11,334 bases of DNA from Opitutia bacterium (GTDB lineage Bacteria > Verrucomicrobiota > Verrucomicrobiia > Opitutales > UBA953), in the NCBI GenBank assembly GCA_947378905.1, contig CANCLV010000034.1, positions 1-11,334 of the forward strand, read 5' to 3'. Below the pieces are notes generated by a model. The model did no database searches and was not told the DNA's origin. It saw only the letters and a list, made by a program, of their open reading frames with translations. The translations under genes and the position numbers were made by a program. Of the stretch, positions 1 through 6,708 are shown one piece after another; position 1 is the stretch's first letter; every line of letters starts with the position of its first letter.

Positions 1-614
1 GCCTTGGCACGAAGTAAGGCAGCAGGTGTAAACTGAACGTGGGCATAACAATTCCCCGGCCACAATTGCATGGCGCGACCGGTTTTACTTGAAACCCAGC
101 TTCCTAAATTTTGATCGGGTACAAAAAGAATCGGACGGTCCGCAGGAACTTGTTCCACAATTTTACTGGCGTTGCCACTTGTCACAATCACATCGCTCAA
201 AGCTTTAACAGCGGCACTGCAATTAATGTAGGCGACAATATAAAGATTGGGTTGTGCCGCTTTGATGGCCGATAATTTTTCTGCTGAACACGAATCAGCC
301 AATGAGCAGCCCGCATCCATGTCGGGTAATAAAACACGTCGTGTCGGATTCACAATTTTGGCCGTTTCTGCCATAAAATGTACCCCGCAGAACACGATCG
401 TTGAATTTTTAGCAGCCGCTGCTTTGTAGGCTAAGCCTAGTGAATCGCCCACGTAATCAGCCACGACCTGAATGTCTTCGCACTGATAATTGTGGGCGAG
501 GATGATAGCATCTTTTTCTTTTTTTAACTTCAGGACTTCGCGTTGTAATTCCGTTTGCACACTGCCGCCTGGCGGGAGTGGGGGAAAGACGCTGCCGGTG
601 GGAAAGGATTTCAT
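1..614 (-). CDS. nadA: Quinolinate synthase NadA, N-terminal 204 residues (cut by the window edge)
   Basis: NadA condenses iminoaspartate with dihydroxyacetone phosphate to give quinolinate, the pyridine-ring precursor in de novo NAD synthesis, using a [4Fe-4S] cluster in the cytoplasm. Reading down from the ATG at 614-612, the protein shows the family motifs in order: AHNYQ (40-44), GDSLGLA (56-62), FCGVHFMAETAKI (75-87), LPDMDAGCSLADSC (96-109), INCSAAVKA (130-138), TSGNA (145-149), VPDQNLG (165-171) and PGNCYAH (186-192). Cys103 and Cys189 match two of the three cluster ligands (E. coli Cys113 and Cys200); the third would lie outside the window. About 16 proline- and glycine-rich residues precede the conserved core. 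The start codon overlaps the stop of the Fur-family gene as ATGA, with no Shine-Dalgarno motif, so translation probably depends on reading through from that gene. Identification is secure; the remaining third or so is missing. Confidence 0.96.
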   Translation of the reverse strand, partial: MKSFPTGSVFPPLPPGGSVQTELQREVLKLKKEKDAIILAHNYQCEDIQVVADYVGDSLGLAYKAAAAKNSTIVFCGVHFMAETAKIVNPTRRVLLPDMDAGCSLADSCSAEKLSAIKAAQPNLYIVAYINCSAAVKALSDVIVTSGNASKIVEQVPADRPILFVPDQNLGSWVSSKTGRAMQLWPGNCYAHVQFTPAALLRAK

Positions 615-1084
615 GAGCGTGAAGATTTTCTTTTTTGGCAAGTTTCGCAGAGTGCGTTTACTTGAAGTTTTTGTGAAATAGGTTTCATGCCATGCTTAGC
701 AGCAACCGCTTTACCATACCACTCCATAAAGGGCGCTTCGACTTCTAAAATCGTATCGCAACTTTCGCACAACAACTGAGCACGGAAATTTGCACCACCC
801 GTTTCCGTTAAATAATATTTGTGATCGCGACCGACGTCGACTTCGCGAATGACATTGCTTCCAATGAGTAAGGGGAGGGCGCGATAAATCGTGGCACGCG
901 AAACTGTCCGATCGATGGAACGAGCCTTTTTCAATAATTCCTCCGCAGTGTAGTGACCATTCAGGCTTCGGGCCGCGTCAAAAACGGCCATTCTCTGGCG
1001 CGTTCCCCGCAAGCCCTTGTCCGCAATGTAAGCCCGGAAGGCGTTAGATTGTTCGGCGGAATCGTTGGCGGGCGACTTAGGCAT
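611..1084 (-). CDS. Fur-family transcriptional regulator with degenerate regulatory metal site
   Basis: This is a 157-residue Fur-superfamily protein: an N-terminal winged helix with recognition region TVSRATIYRALPLL (60-73) after GLRGTRQR, then a C-terminal dimerisation domain. Both structural-zinc CxxC pairs are present (Cys106/Cys109 and Cys146/Cys149). The ligand-rich segment preceding the first CxxC, HHDHLIC in E. coli Fur, reads FRAQLLC here. The glutamate of the VFEL segment is replaced by tyrosine (Tyr91), and the histidine before the second CxxC is Gln138. His44 (E. coli His33 position) and His131 of the KHGM segment remain. It therefore looks like a Fur fold without the usual iron-sensing site, and I cannot say which subfamily (Fur, Zur, PerR, Nur) it belongs to. 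I chose the start at 1084 because the Fur-like part begins about 15 residues later. An in-frame ATG at 1147 would add 21 residues that do not look Fur-like and would run into the aroF promoter region. The stop overlaps the nadA start by four bases. Confidence 0.88.
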   Translation of the reverse strand: MPKSPANDSAEQSNAFRAYIADKGLRGTRQRMAVFDAARSLNGHYTAEELLKKARSIDRTVSRATIYRALPLLIGSNVIREVDVGRDHKYYLTETGGANFRAQLLCESCDTILEVEAPFMEWYGKAVAAKHGMKPISQKLQVNALCETCQKRKSSRS

Positions 1085-1201
1085 GCTGATTTGAGACAGT
1101 TTTGATACTAAAAGCGGATTCGTCAACATGGGACGATTCATTGACATAAGGCTTGAGGTATCGTCGATTTAACCCCTTTTTCTTTAAGAAAGAACATTCC
1201 T
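1085..1201. promoter_or_regulatory. Divergent control region between the Fur-family gene and aroF
   Basis: These 117 bases separate two divergent genes, so at least two promoters should lie here. On the plus strand there is a perfect -35 hexamer TTGACA at 1141-1146; 17 bases later TCGATT (1164-1169) matches the -10 consensus at only 3 of 6 positions, so this is a weak candidate for the aroF promoter. A 6-bp perfect inverted repeat, TTCTTT-AAG-AAAGAA, occupies 1180-1194 and ends seven bases before the aroF ATG. It could be an operator for the neighbouring Fur-family protein or for another regulator. No convincing minus-strand promoter was found. If the Fur gene actually starts at 1147, this region shrinks to 54 bases. 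Confidence 0.4.
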
Positions 1202-2272
1202 ATGTTCCACAATACGGACGATTTACGCATCCGCAGCCGCCTACCATTGCTGCCCCCCGCAACCTTACTACAGGAATTGCGTCCGTCGGAACATGCCACC
1301 GAGGTAGTGGCCAGTGCCCGTAAAGATGTTTCAGCAATTTTATCCGGTAAGGATGACCGCCTGCTTGTCATCGTCGGACCCTGTTCCGTGCACGACCCGA
1401 AGGCCGCTATGCAATACGCCGAACTTCTACTTAAAGAAGCCAAGAAGCATAGCAAAGAACTCTTAATCGTGATGCGTGTTTATTTCGAAAAGCCACGAAC
1501 CACGGTCGGCTGGAAGGGTTTGATTAATGACCCGGAAATCGACGGCTCATTCAAAATCAATGACGGCCTTCGCTTAGGTCGCAGAGTTTTATCTGACATC
1601 GCTAATCTCGGCCTAGCATCAGCAAGCGAGTTTCTCGATCCTATCACTCCCCAGTACTTAGCTGACTTAGTTGCTTACGGTGCCATCGGCGCTCGCACAA
1701 CTGAAAGTCAAATCCACCGCGAACTAGCTTCGGGTCTTTCAATGCCAGTTGGATTTAAAAACGGCACCGATGGTTCTATCCAAGTCGCCGTGGACGCTTG
1801 TTTGTCTGCTCGTTCGTCTCACTGGTTTCCTTCAGTCACCAAAGAGGGCGCCGTCGCTATTTTTCAAACGTCAGGAAACCCTGATGCCCACGTGATTTTA
1901 CGCGGTGGTTCACGCACAGGCCCGAACTACGGTTCTGAATTTGTCACCGATACAGAGGCTCGACTTCAGAAAGCTGGAATCACCACCCGTATCGTGATTG
2001 ATTGCTCACACGGCAACAGTTCAAAAGATCATCGTCGCCAATCTGTCGTCGCTGCAGATATCGCTGAACAAGTTTCACGTGGTACAAAAATTATCGGTGG
2101 TGTCATGATCGAAAGTCACCTCGTCGAAGGTCGCCAAGATTGGAAAGGTCGCGAGGCCTCCACCTACGGCTGTAGTATTACCGATGCTTGTATTTCTTTT
2201 GAGCAAACCTTACCGATTTTCGAACAACTTTCTAATGCTGTTCGTCAGCGCCGCTCTTTAGTTAAAGCCTAA
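1202..2272 (+). CDS. aroF: 3-deoxy-7-phosphoheptulonate (DAHP) synthase, class I alpha (AroF/AroG/AroH type)
   Basis: It joins phosphoenolpyruvate and erythrose 4-phosphate to make DAHP, the first committed step of the shikimate pathway. The 356-residue length is normal, and the numbering stays nearly in register with E. coli AroG. Metal ligands are Cys61 (GPCSVHDP), His270 (DCSHGNSS), Glu304 (MIESHLVEG) and Asp328 (SITDACI). Substrate motifs RVYFEKPRTTVGWKGL (92-107), GARTTESQ (163-170) and GFKNGTDG (184-191) are intact. Residues lining the AroG phenylalanine pocket are also present: Asp6, Asp7, Ile10, Gln151, Ser180, Phe209 and Ser211. Position 147 is proline as in AroF, and LSMPVGFKNGTDGS and CSHGNSSKDHRRQ resemble AroF more. 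Feedback inhibition by phenylalanine or tyrosine is therefore likely, but which one is unclear; the symbol aroF is a best choice among aroF, aroG and aroH. It opens the long plus-strand gene run, with the Lrp-type gene 15 bases downstream. Confidence 0.96.
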   Translation: MFHNTDDLRIRSRLPLLPPATLLQELRPSEHATEVVASARKDVSAILSGKDDRLLVIVGPCSVHDPKAAMQYAELLLKEAKKHSKELLIVMRVYFEKPRTTVGWKGLINDPEIDGSFKINDGLRLGRRVLSDIANLGLASASEFLDPITPQYLADLVAYGAIGARTTESQIHRELASGLSMPVGFKNGTDGSIQVAVDACLSARSSHWFPSVTKEGAVAIFQTSGNPDAHVILRGGSRTGPNYGSEFVTDTEARLQKAGITTRIVIDCSHGNSSKDHRRQSVVAADIAEQVSRGTKIIGGVMIESHLVEGRQDWKGREASTYGCSITDACISFEQTLPIFEQLSNAVRQRRSLVKA

Positions 2273-2287
2273 TTTCTCGTCACCACT

Positions 2288-2770
2288 ATGAACAACGTCC
2301 TAAAATTACTCCTCGAGGGAGAGCCTCTCGACACTGCACAAATCGGTAAGATTTTAAATCTCGGTCAAGCAGCAGTGGAGTCGCAGTTGGCTGACTTGCG
2401 TAAGCAGGGCGTCCTCCTCGGATGGCGTGCTGTACTCAATCCCAGTTTTGAAGCCGAGCGTCGCGTTCGTGCGGTTATTGAAATCAAAATTCAAACTCAA
2501 GGTGCCGGCGGTTTCGATGGAATTGCTGAGCGCATTAGCCAATTTGAACAAGTGGAAAGCTGTTACCTCATGTCGGGTGGCTACGATCTCCTTGTGGTGG
2601 TGACTGCTGATAATCTTTATAAAGTCGCAGGCTTTGTGCATGAACGCTTGGCTCGAATTGATGGCGTGCAGGGCACCTCAACGCACTTCTTCTTACGTGC
2701 TTATAAAAAAGATGGTTTCGTTATTACGGATAGCGGCGCCCATCGCGATCAACCCTCCGTTAGTCCCTAA
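2288..2770 (+). CDS. Lrp/AsnC-family transcriptional regulator
   Basis: A 160-residue protein with the two-domain plan of leucine-responsive/AsnC regulators. A winged helix-turn-helix (about 3-50) carries LDTAQIGKILNLGQAAVESQ and ends with the typical GVLLGWRAVLNP hinge. A RAM (ACT-like) ligand-binding domain follows (about 58-140), with the signature SGGYDLLVVV (96-105) and the closing THFFLRAYKKDG (132-143). RAM domains of this family usually bind amino acids and set the oligomeric state. The gene sits between DAHP synthase (15 bases upstream) and an aminotransferase (10 bases downstream). The regulator-aminotransferase order resembles alaR-alaT of Bacillus subtilis, where an Lrp-type protein precedes the aminotransferase gene. 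An aromatic amino acid or alanine is a reasonable ligand guess, by context only. No Shine-Dalgarno motif precedes the ATG. The last 15 or so residues are polar and probably disordered. Confidence 0.92.
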   Translation: MNNVLKLLLEGEPLDTAQIGKILNLGQAAVESQLADLRKQGVLLGWRAVLNPSFEAERRVRAVIEIKIQTQGAGGFDGIAERISQFEQVESCYLMSGGYDLLVVVTADNLYKVAGFVHERLARIDGVQGTSTHFFLRAYKKDGFVITDSGAHRDQPSVSP

Positions 2771-2780
2771 TCCTTAACTT

Positions 2781-3959
2781 ATGGATGAATCTGGTCGATT
2801 CGTGGCGCGCCATGTAGCGTCACTTCCCAAATCCGGTATCCGAGATTTCTTTGCGATTGTGTCTAAAATGAAGGACGCAGTCTCCCTCGGTATTGGTGAG
2901 CCAGATTTCATTACGCCTTTCCATGTCCGTGAAGCCGCGATGGCTGCCTTAGAAAAAGGTCGCACATCTTATACTGATAATCGCGGCACACTTCAGTTGC
3001 GTGAAGAGATTTCTCGCTACGTCGAAAAATTCTACGGACCTACCTATAATCCTGAGAGTGAAATCCTGGTCACAGTCGGCGTTTCTGAAGCTCTTGATAT
3101 TATGCTTCGCGCCACACTGAATCCAGGCGACAAAGTTCTGTATCACGAGCCGTGCTACGTTTCATACGCTCCAAGTGTTACGCTTTGTCACGCTAAGCCG
3201 ATTCCCATTAAAACGACGTCGAAGGACCAATTCGCTCTCGACCCTGCTGCTTTACGCGCTGCTTGGGAACCTGGTTGCAAAATTTTAATTCTGAATTTCC
3301 CAACGAATCCTACCGGTGGAACCGCTGATCGTAAGAAGTTGGAAGAGATTGCCAAATTCGCGATTGAGAAGGATCTGCTCGTTGCATCCGACGAAATTTA
3401 TTCGGAACTTACGTTCGAAGGTGACCACGTCTCCATCGCTTCGTTGCCTGGTATGCGCGAACGTACTGTATTTTTACACGGTTTCTCGAAGGCTTTCGCA
3501 ATGACTGGTTTCCGTATCGGCTACGCTTGCGGTCCGGCTTCGGTCATCGATGGCATGCTCAAAGTGCATCAATACAGCATTATGTGTGCTCCGATTATCA
3601 GCCAAGAAGCTGCGGTTGAAGCTTTGCGTAATGGCCGTGACTCCATGTTGCACATGCGCGAAAAATATCGTGAACGTCGCGACTTCATTGTCCGTCGCTT
3701 TAACGAATTAGGCTTAAAGTGCCACTTGCCACGCGGCGCTTTCTACGCTTTTCCCGACATCAGTAGCACAGGATTAGATTCCATGACTTTCGCTTCAAAA
3801 CTTCTGGAAGCACAGAAGGTGGCGATGGTTCCCGGAACAGCTTTTGGCGAAGCGGGTGCAGGTTTTTGTCGAGCCTCCTTCTCGACGAGTTATGAGCGTA
3901 TTCACGAAGCGGGTGAACGGATTGCACGCTTCCTCGATACCTTGCCTAGCCGAAAGTAA
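2781..3959 (+). CDS. Pyridoxal-phosphate-dependent aminotransferase, fold type I (class I/II)
   Basis: A 392-residue cytosolic enzyme of the aspartate aminotransferase fold. Key residues are visible: NFPTNPTGG (172-180) with Asn176, the cofactor-ring aspartate Asp204 (ASDEIYSEL), Lys237 in FSKAFAMTGFRIGY (235-248) as the Schiff-base lysine, Arg245 contacting the cofactor phosphate, and Arg364 (FCRASF) as the probable substrate-carboxylate arginine. GIGEPDF (37-43) is the usual N-terminal substrate motif. This group (the ALAT/AraT-like branch) includes aromatic, alanine and aspartate aminotransferases that cannot be separated by eye. Clustering with DAHP synthase favours a role in phenylalanine or tyrosine synthesis or in general transamination, while the preceding Lrp-type gene recalls B. 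subtilis alaR-alaT. It is the third gene in the run, and 45 bases separate it from der. Family assignment is firm; the substrate is unknown. Confidence 0.94.
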   Translation: MDESGRFVARHVASLPKSGIRDFFAIVSKMKDAVSLGIGEPDFITPFHVREAAMAALEKGRTSYTDNRGTLQLREEISRYVEKFYGPTYNPESEILVTVGVSEALDIMLRATLNPGDKVLYHEPCYVSYAPSVTLCHAKPIPIKTTSKDQFALDPAALRAAWEPGCKILILNFPTNPTGGTADRKKLEEIAKFAIEKDLLVASDEIYSELTFEGDHVSIASLPGMRERTVFLHGFSKAFAMTGFRIGYACGPASVIDGMLKVHQYSIMCAPIISQEAAVEALRNGRDSMLHMREKYRERRDFIVRRFNELGLKCHLPRGAFYAFPDISSTGLDSMTFASKLLEAQKVAMVPGTAFGEAGAGFCRASFSTSYERIHEAGERIARFLDTLPSRK

Positions 3960-4004
3960 GCATCCTCGCTTGCTAACGGCTCGTAACGCTTAGATTGTAT
4001 CACG

Positions 4005-5642
4005 ATGGAACGGAAAACAGAATTATCTCGAGCAGTTGCGATTGTGGGCCGTCCCAATGTCGGTAAAAGCCGTCTGTTTAATGCTCTAGTCGGTCGACGT
4101 ATTTCTATCGTGCATGATCAGCCCGGAGTAACGCGTGATTTAATCACCGCTGAAATTTCCGATGGCCGTTATACTTTAATGGACACGGGCGGTATTGGTT
4201 TATACAAAGCCAATCTCACGCCCAAAGTAATCGCTGAAGCAGTGGAAGAGCAGGTCGATTTCGCCCTCGCAGCGGCAAGCTTAGTTTTATTGGTGGTCGA
4301 TATCACCGAAGGCTGTGCGCCACTTGATATCGAGGTCGCCTCTAAATTACGTCAGGCCGGTAAAAACGTTATCATCATCGCCAATAAGGCCGACACCGAA
4401 GAGCGCGAAGTGAATATCGGTGATTTTTATACGCTCGGCTTTGGTGATCCGTTATTAATTTCCGCCGAACATGGTCGCGGTATTCCTCAATTAAAAACTC
4501 TGATTCTGAAAAAGATTGGTCCCGCGCCCGTTACGCCTAGCGCAGAAACTTCACATCCTATTCGTTTAGCTTTAGCCGGTCGCCCTAATGTTGGAAAAAG
4601 TTCCATGGGCAATCGCCTCATGGGAAATTCCCGACTCATCGTGAGCGAGATTGCTGGTACCACGCGCGACCCAGTACGCTCGCGGCTGACTCGTACAAAA
4701 TCCGATGGTACAAAAACGGAATTTGCCTTGGTGGATACAGCCGGACGACGTACCGCCAATAAACGCGATACTTTAGACTTCTTTTCGCAAATTCGCTCCG
4801 ATGAGATTTTAGCGGATACTGATGTCGTATTTTTAGTATTAGATGCTCAACAGGGTGTCACACGCATCGACAAACAGCTCGCCGGCGAACTCGCTTTGAT
4901 TGGCTGTGGTATTGTGGTTGTGGTTAATAAATGGGATTTAGCCAAAGCCGCCTTTCGTGCCGACGCTTTGAGCGGATATGATGACGAAGAAGAGTTTAGG
5001 TCCAAATTCCGTACCGCTGTTCGTCGCGAACTTTTCTTTTTACCAGACTCTCCTGTTTTATTCGTATCGGCAAAAACAGGTCTCCGAGCCGAAGATCTAT
5101 TAGACGCTGCCGAAGGCGTATTTATTCGCGCGGGTGCATCAATCCCAACGGGTAAGATCAATCGTATCATTCAAGACCTCATGATCAAACGCCCACCCCG
5201 CATGGTGTCGGGTCGCCGTTTCAAATGTTATTATGTGACTCAAGTTTCCAAGCGCCCGATTCGATTCAGATTATTCTGTAACTCCGAAGAGCGATTAGAA
5301 GAAGCTTATCAGCGCTACCTGGTTAAAGGTGTGCACGAGAATTTTGATTTATCAGGTGTTCCTGTCTTCCTTGATATCGTCGGCAAACCTAAGCAAGAGG
5401 GTCGTAAGTATTTCGCACCGCCTGGTACACGTCCTGATTCTGCTCCTGGTTCCAGCGAATCTACCCCACGCCATATCGAAAAGCCTCGTGCTGCAAGTTC
5501 TGGTCCACGCTTAGGTAAGGCGAAGTCAGGCGGCAAGCCACGTACTGGTAAGCCAGGTAGTAAGTCGGGCAAGAAAGCTTTTACGCGTTGGGATAAACCT
5601 CGTTCGCTTAAAGGTCGTGCCGCTCGCCAAGCACGTAAATAA
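4005..5642 (+). CDS. der: Ribosome-assembly GTPase Der (EngA) with a long basic C-terminal tail
   Basis: Der is the only bacterial GTPase with two tandem G domains; it acts on the 50S ribosomal subunit during assembly. G domain 1 shows GRPNVGKS (15-22), DTGG (60-63), NKAD (127-130) and SAEHG (153-157). G domain 2 shows GRPNVGKS (192-199), DTAGRR (244-249), NKWD (308-311) and SAK (355-357). A KH-like domain covers about 375-465 (KRPPRMVSGRRFKCYYVTQ, then GVPVFLDI). About 75 residues follow (471-545), rich in Lys, Arg, Gly, Ser and Pro and probably disordered, making the protein longer than the usual 440-490 residues. A basic tail of this kind could contact rRNA; that is inference. No Shine-Dalgarno motif is seen before the ATG, and no nearby upstream alternative start is obvious. 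fmt begins 14 bases downstream. Confidence 0.97.
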   Translation: MERKTELSRAVAIVGRPNVGKSRLFNALVGRRISIVHDQPGVTRDLITAEISDGRYTLMDTGGIGLYKANLTPKVIAEAVEEQVDFALAAASLVLLVVDITEGCAPLDIEVASKLRQAGKNVIIIANKADTEEREVNIGDFYTLGFGDPLLISAEHGRGIPQLKTLILKKIGPAPVTPSAETSHPIRLALAGRPNVGKSSMGNRLMGNSRLIVSEIAGTTRDPVRSRLTRTKSDGTKTEFALVDTAGRRTANKRDTLDFFSQIRSDEILADTDVVFLVLDAQQGVTRIDKQLAGELALIGCGIVVVVNKWDLAKAAFRADALSGYDDEEEFRSKFRTAVRRELFFLPDSPVLFVSAKTGLRAEDLLDAAEGVFIRAGASIPTGKINRIIQDLMIKRPPRMVSGRRFKCYYVTQVSKRPIRFRLFCNSEERLEEAYQRYLVKGVHENFDLSGVPVFLDIVGKPKQEGRKYFAPPGTRPDSAPGSSESTPRHIEKPRAASSGPRLGKAKSGGKPRTGKPGSKSGKKAFTRWDKPRSLKGRAARQARK

Positions 5643-5656
5643 AACTTTAATTAAAC

Positions 5657-6670
5657 ATGTCGGTCGCACCTTCCCAGTCACGGTTCCGCGTCATTCTGCT
5701 TGGTTCAGATGAAATCACGCTGCCGTTATTTGAGTCTGTGCATGCCTCTAAGAATATCGAAGTTGTAGCGGTCTATACGCAACCTGATCGACCCGCTGGC
5801 CGAGGTCAGGAAATTAAATCTAATCCGGTTGCGGCTTGGGCAAAAGAAAAGGGTCTAAAATTATTACAGCCTGAGCGCCTTGCTGAAATCGACGCACAAC
5901 AGTTAAAAGATTTACGTATCGATTTAGGAGTAGTCATGGCCTACGGACAAATATTGAAGGACGACTTTTTGGCTGCGACTCGTTTAGGTTTTATTAATTT
6001 TCACGGCTCACTTTTACCTGCATTGAGAGGGGCGACGCCTGTTGAATCGGCTTTAGCTTTAGGTTTTATCTCAACCGGAATTTCTGTTCAACATGTCGTA
6101 AGAAAATTAGATGCAGGACCGATTTATGCTTCTAGCGAATTAACTATTTTGGCTGATGAAGGTCGTGCTGCACTACGTCAGCGATTGGGACAATGTGCAG
6201 CAGACCTCTCGAATAATTTTTTAGGTAAAATTCTTAATCAAGAAATTACGCCGCTGGCACAGGATGAATCCTTAGTTACGTACACTCGACGACTCGATCG
6301 TCAGGATGCTACATTGGACTTTAGGGCAAATGCTTTGGAGATTGTAGGCCGTGTCCGTGCTTTGGAAGGCTGGCCAGGCTCCACATTTCCGCTAGGTGAT
6401 TTATCAATTAAAGTAGGTTCAGCTTCTTTATTAGTTGAAGAACATAGTATGGCGCCTGGAACTGTTGCGCAGTCCGACAAACACGGGCTTAAGGTAGCGT
6501 GTGGAAATGGATTTTGTTTATTTACGACTCTGCAACGTCCCGGTGGGAGAATGTTACCCGTGGGTGAGTTCTTGGCTGGTTGTCCGATTACCCAAGGCAC
6601 TGTGATAGAGTCGCTTTCCATGCTGCCTCTAGTTTCATCGCAGCCATTTCCGAGAGTTAAGAAGTCTTAA
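5657..6670 (+). CDS. fmt: Methionyl-tRNA formyltransferase
   Basis: It transfers a formyl group from 10-formyl-tetrahydrofolate to methionyl-initiator tRNA in the cytoplasm. The 337-residue protein has the N-terminal formyltransferase domain (about 10-200) with the catalytic trio Asn114, His116 and Asp152 inside INFHGSLLPALRGATPVE and RKLDAGPIY, plus the SLLP loop (118-121). The C-terminal OB-like tRNA-binding domain (about 210-320) is recognised by VTYTRRLDRQDATLDF and VRALEGWPGS, which match the common VTYA...DW and IRA...PWP patterns. The first strand reads VILLGSDEITLPLFES instead of the frequent FxGTPxFA form, a mild divergence. The 14-base gap after der and the lack of a Shine-Dalgarno motif suggest expression from the upstream promoter. 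In many bacteria fmt is paired with def; no def is present in this window. Confidence 0.95.
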   Translation: MSVAPSQSRFRVILLGSDEITLPLFESVHASKNIEVVAVYTQPDRPAGRGQEIKSNPVAAWAKEKGLKLLQPERLAEIDAQQLKDLRIDLGVVMAYGQILKDDFLAATRLGFINFHGSLLPALRGATPVESALALGFISTGISVQHVVRKLDAGPIYASSELTILADEGRAALRQRLGQCAADLSNNFLGKILNQEITPLAQDESLVTYTRRLDRQDATLDFRANALEIVGRVRALEGWPGSTFPLGDLSIKVGSASLLVEEHSMAPGTVAQSDKHGLKVACGNGFCLFTTLQRPGGRMLPVGEFLAGCPITQGTVIESLSMLPLVSSQPFPRVKKS

Positions 6671-6688
6671 TCGCTTGATTTGCTCGCC

Positions 6689-6699
6689 CACCTAAGGTG
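6689..6699. promoter_or_regulatory. Palindrome containing the ribosome-binding site of the LptC/LptA gene
   Basis: CACCT-A-AGGTG is a perfect 5-bp inverted repeat in the 38-base gap after fmt. Its right arm contains AAGGTG (6694-6699), nine bases before the ATG at 6709. This is the only plausible Shine-Dalgarno sequence before any start in the window. It supports the chosen start, since an in-frame TAG at 6703-6705 excludes any earlier one. The one-base centre is too tight for a full RNA hairpin, so the symmetry may be chance or a small protein-binding site. Confidence 0.4.
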
Positions 6700-6708
6700 T
6701 CATAGTGC

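Noticed and set aside
1085..1147. A 21-residue N-terminal extension of the Fur-family protein from the ATG at 1147.
   Set aside because: The residues do not resemble Fur, and the extension would cover the TTGACA hexamer at 1141-1146 and leave only 54 bases to aroF. It cannot be excluded, since neither start has a ribosome-binding motif.
1138..1455. Minus-strand open frame of 105 codons.
   Set aside because: It lies almost wholly antisense to the conserved 5' part of aroF and resembles no protein; a shadow frame.
3955..3972. Small hairpin GTAAGC-ATCCTC-GCTTGC at the aminotransferase stop codon.
   Set aside because: The stem has six pairs with one G-T wobble and no T-run follows, so it is not a credible terminator.
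4847..5170. Minus-strand open frame of 107 codons inside der.
   Set aside because: It is antisense to the second G domain of der, which is intact, and has no recognisable motif.
5315..5572. Open frames on both strands over the 3' part of der.
   Set aside because: They arise from the low-complexity Lys/Arg/Gly/Ser/Pro tail codons and the end of the KH-like domain; no independent start signals or motifs.
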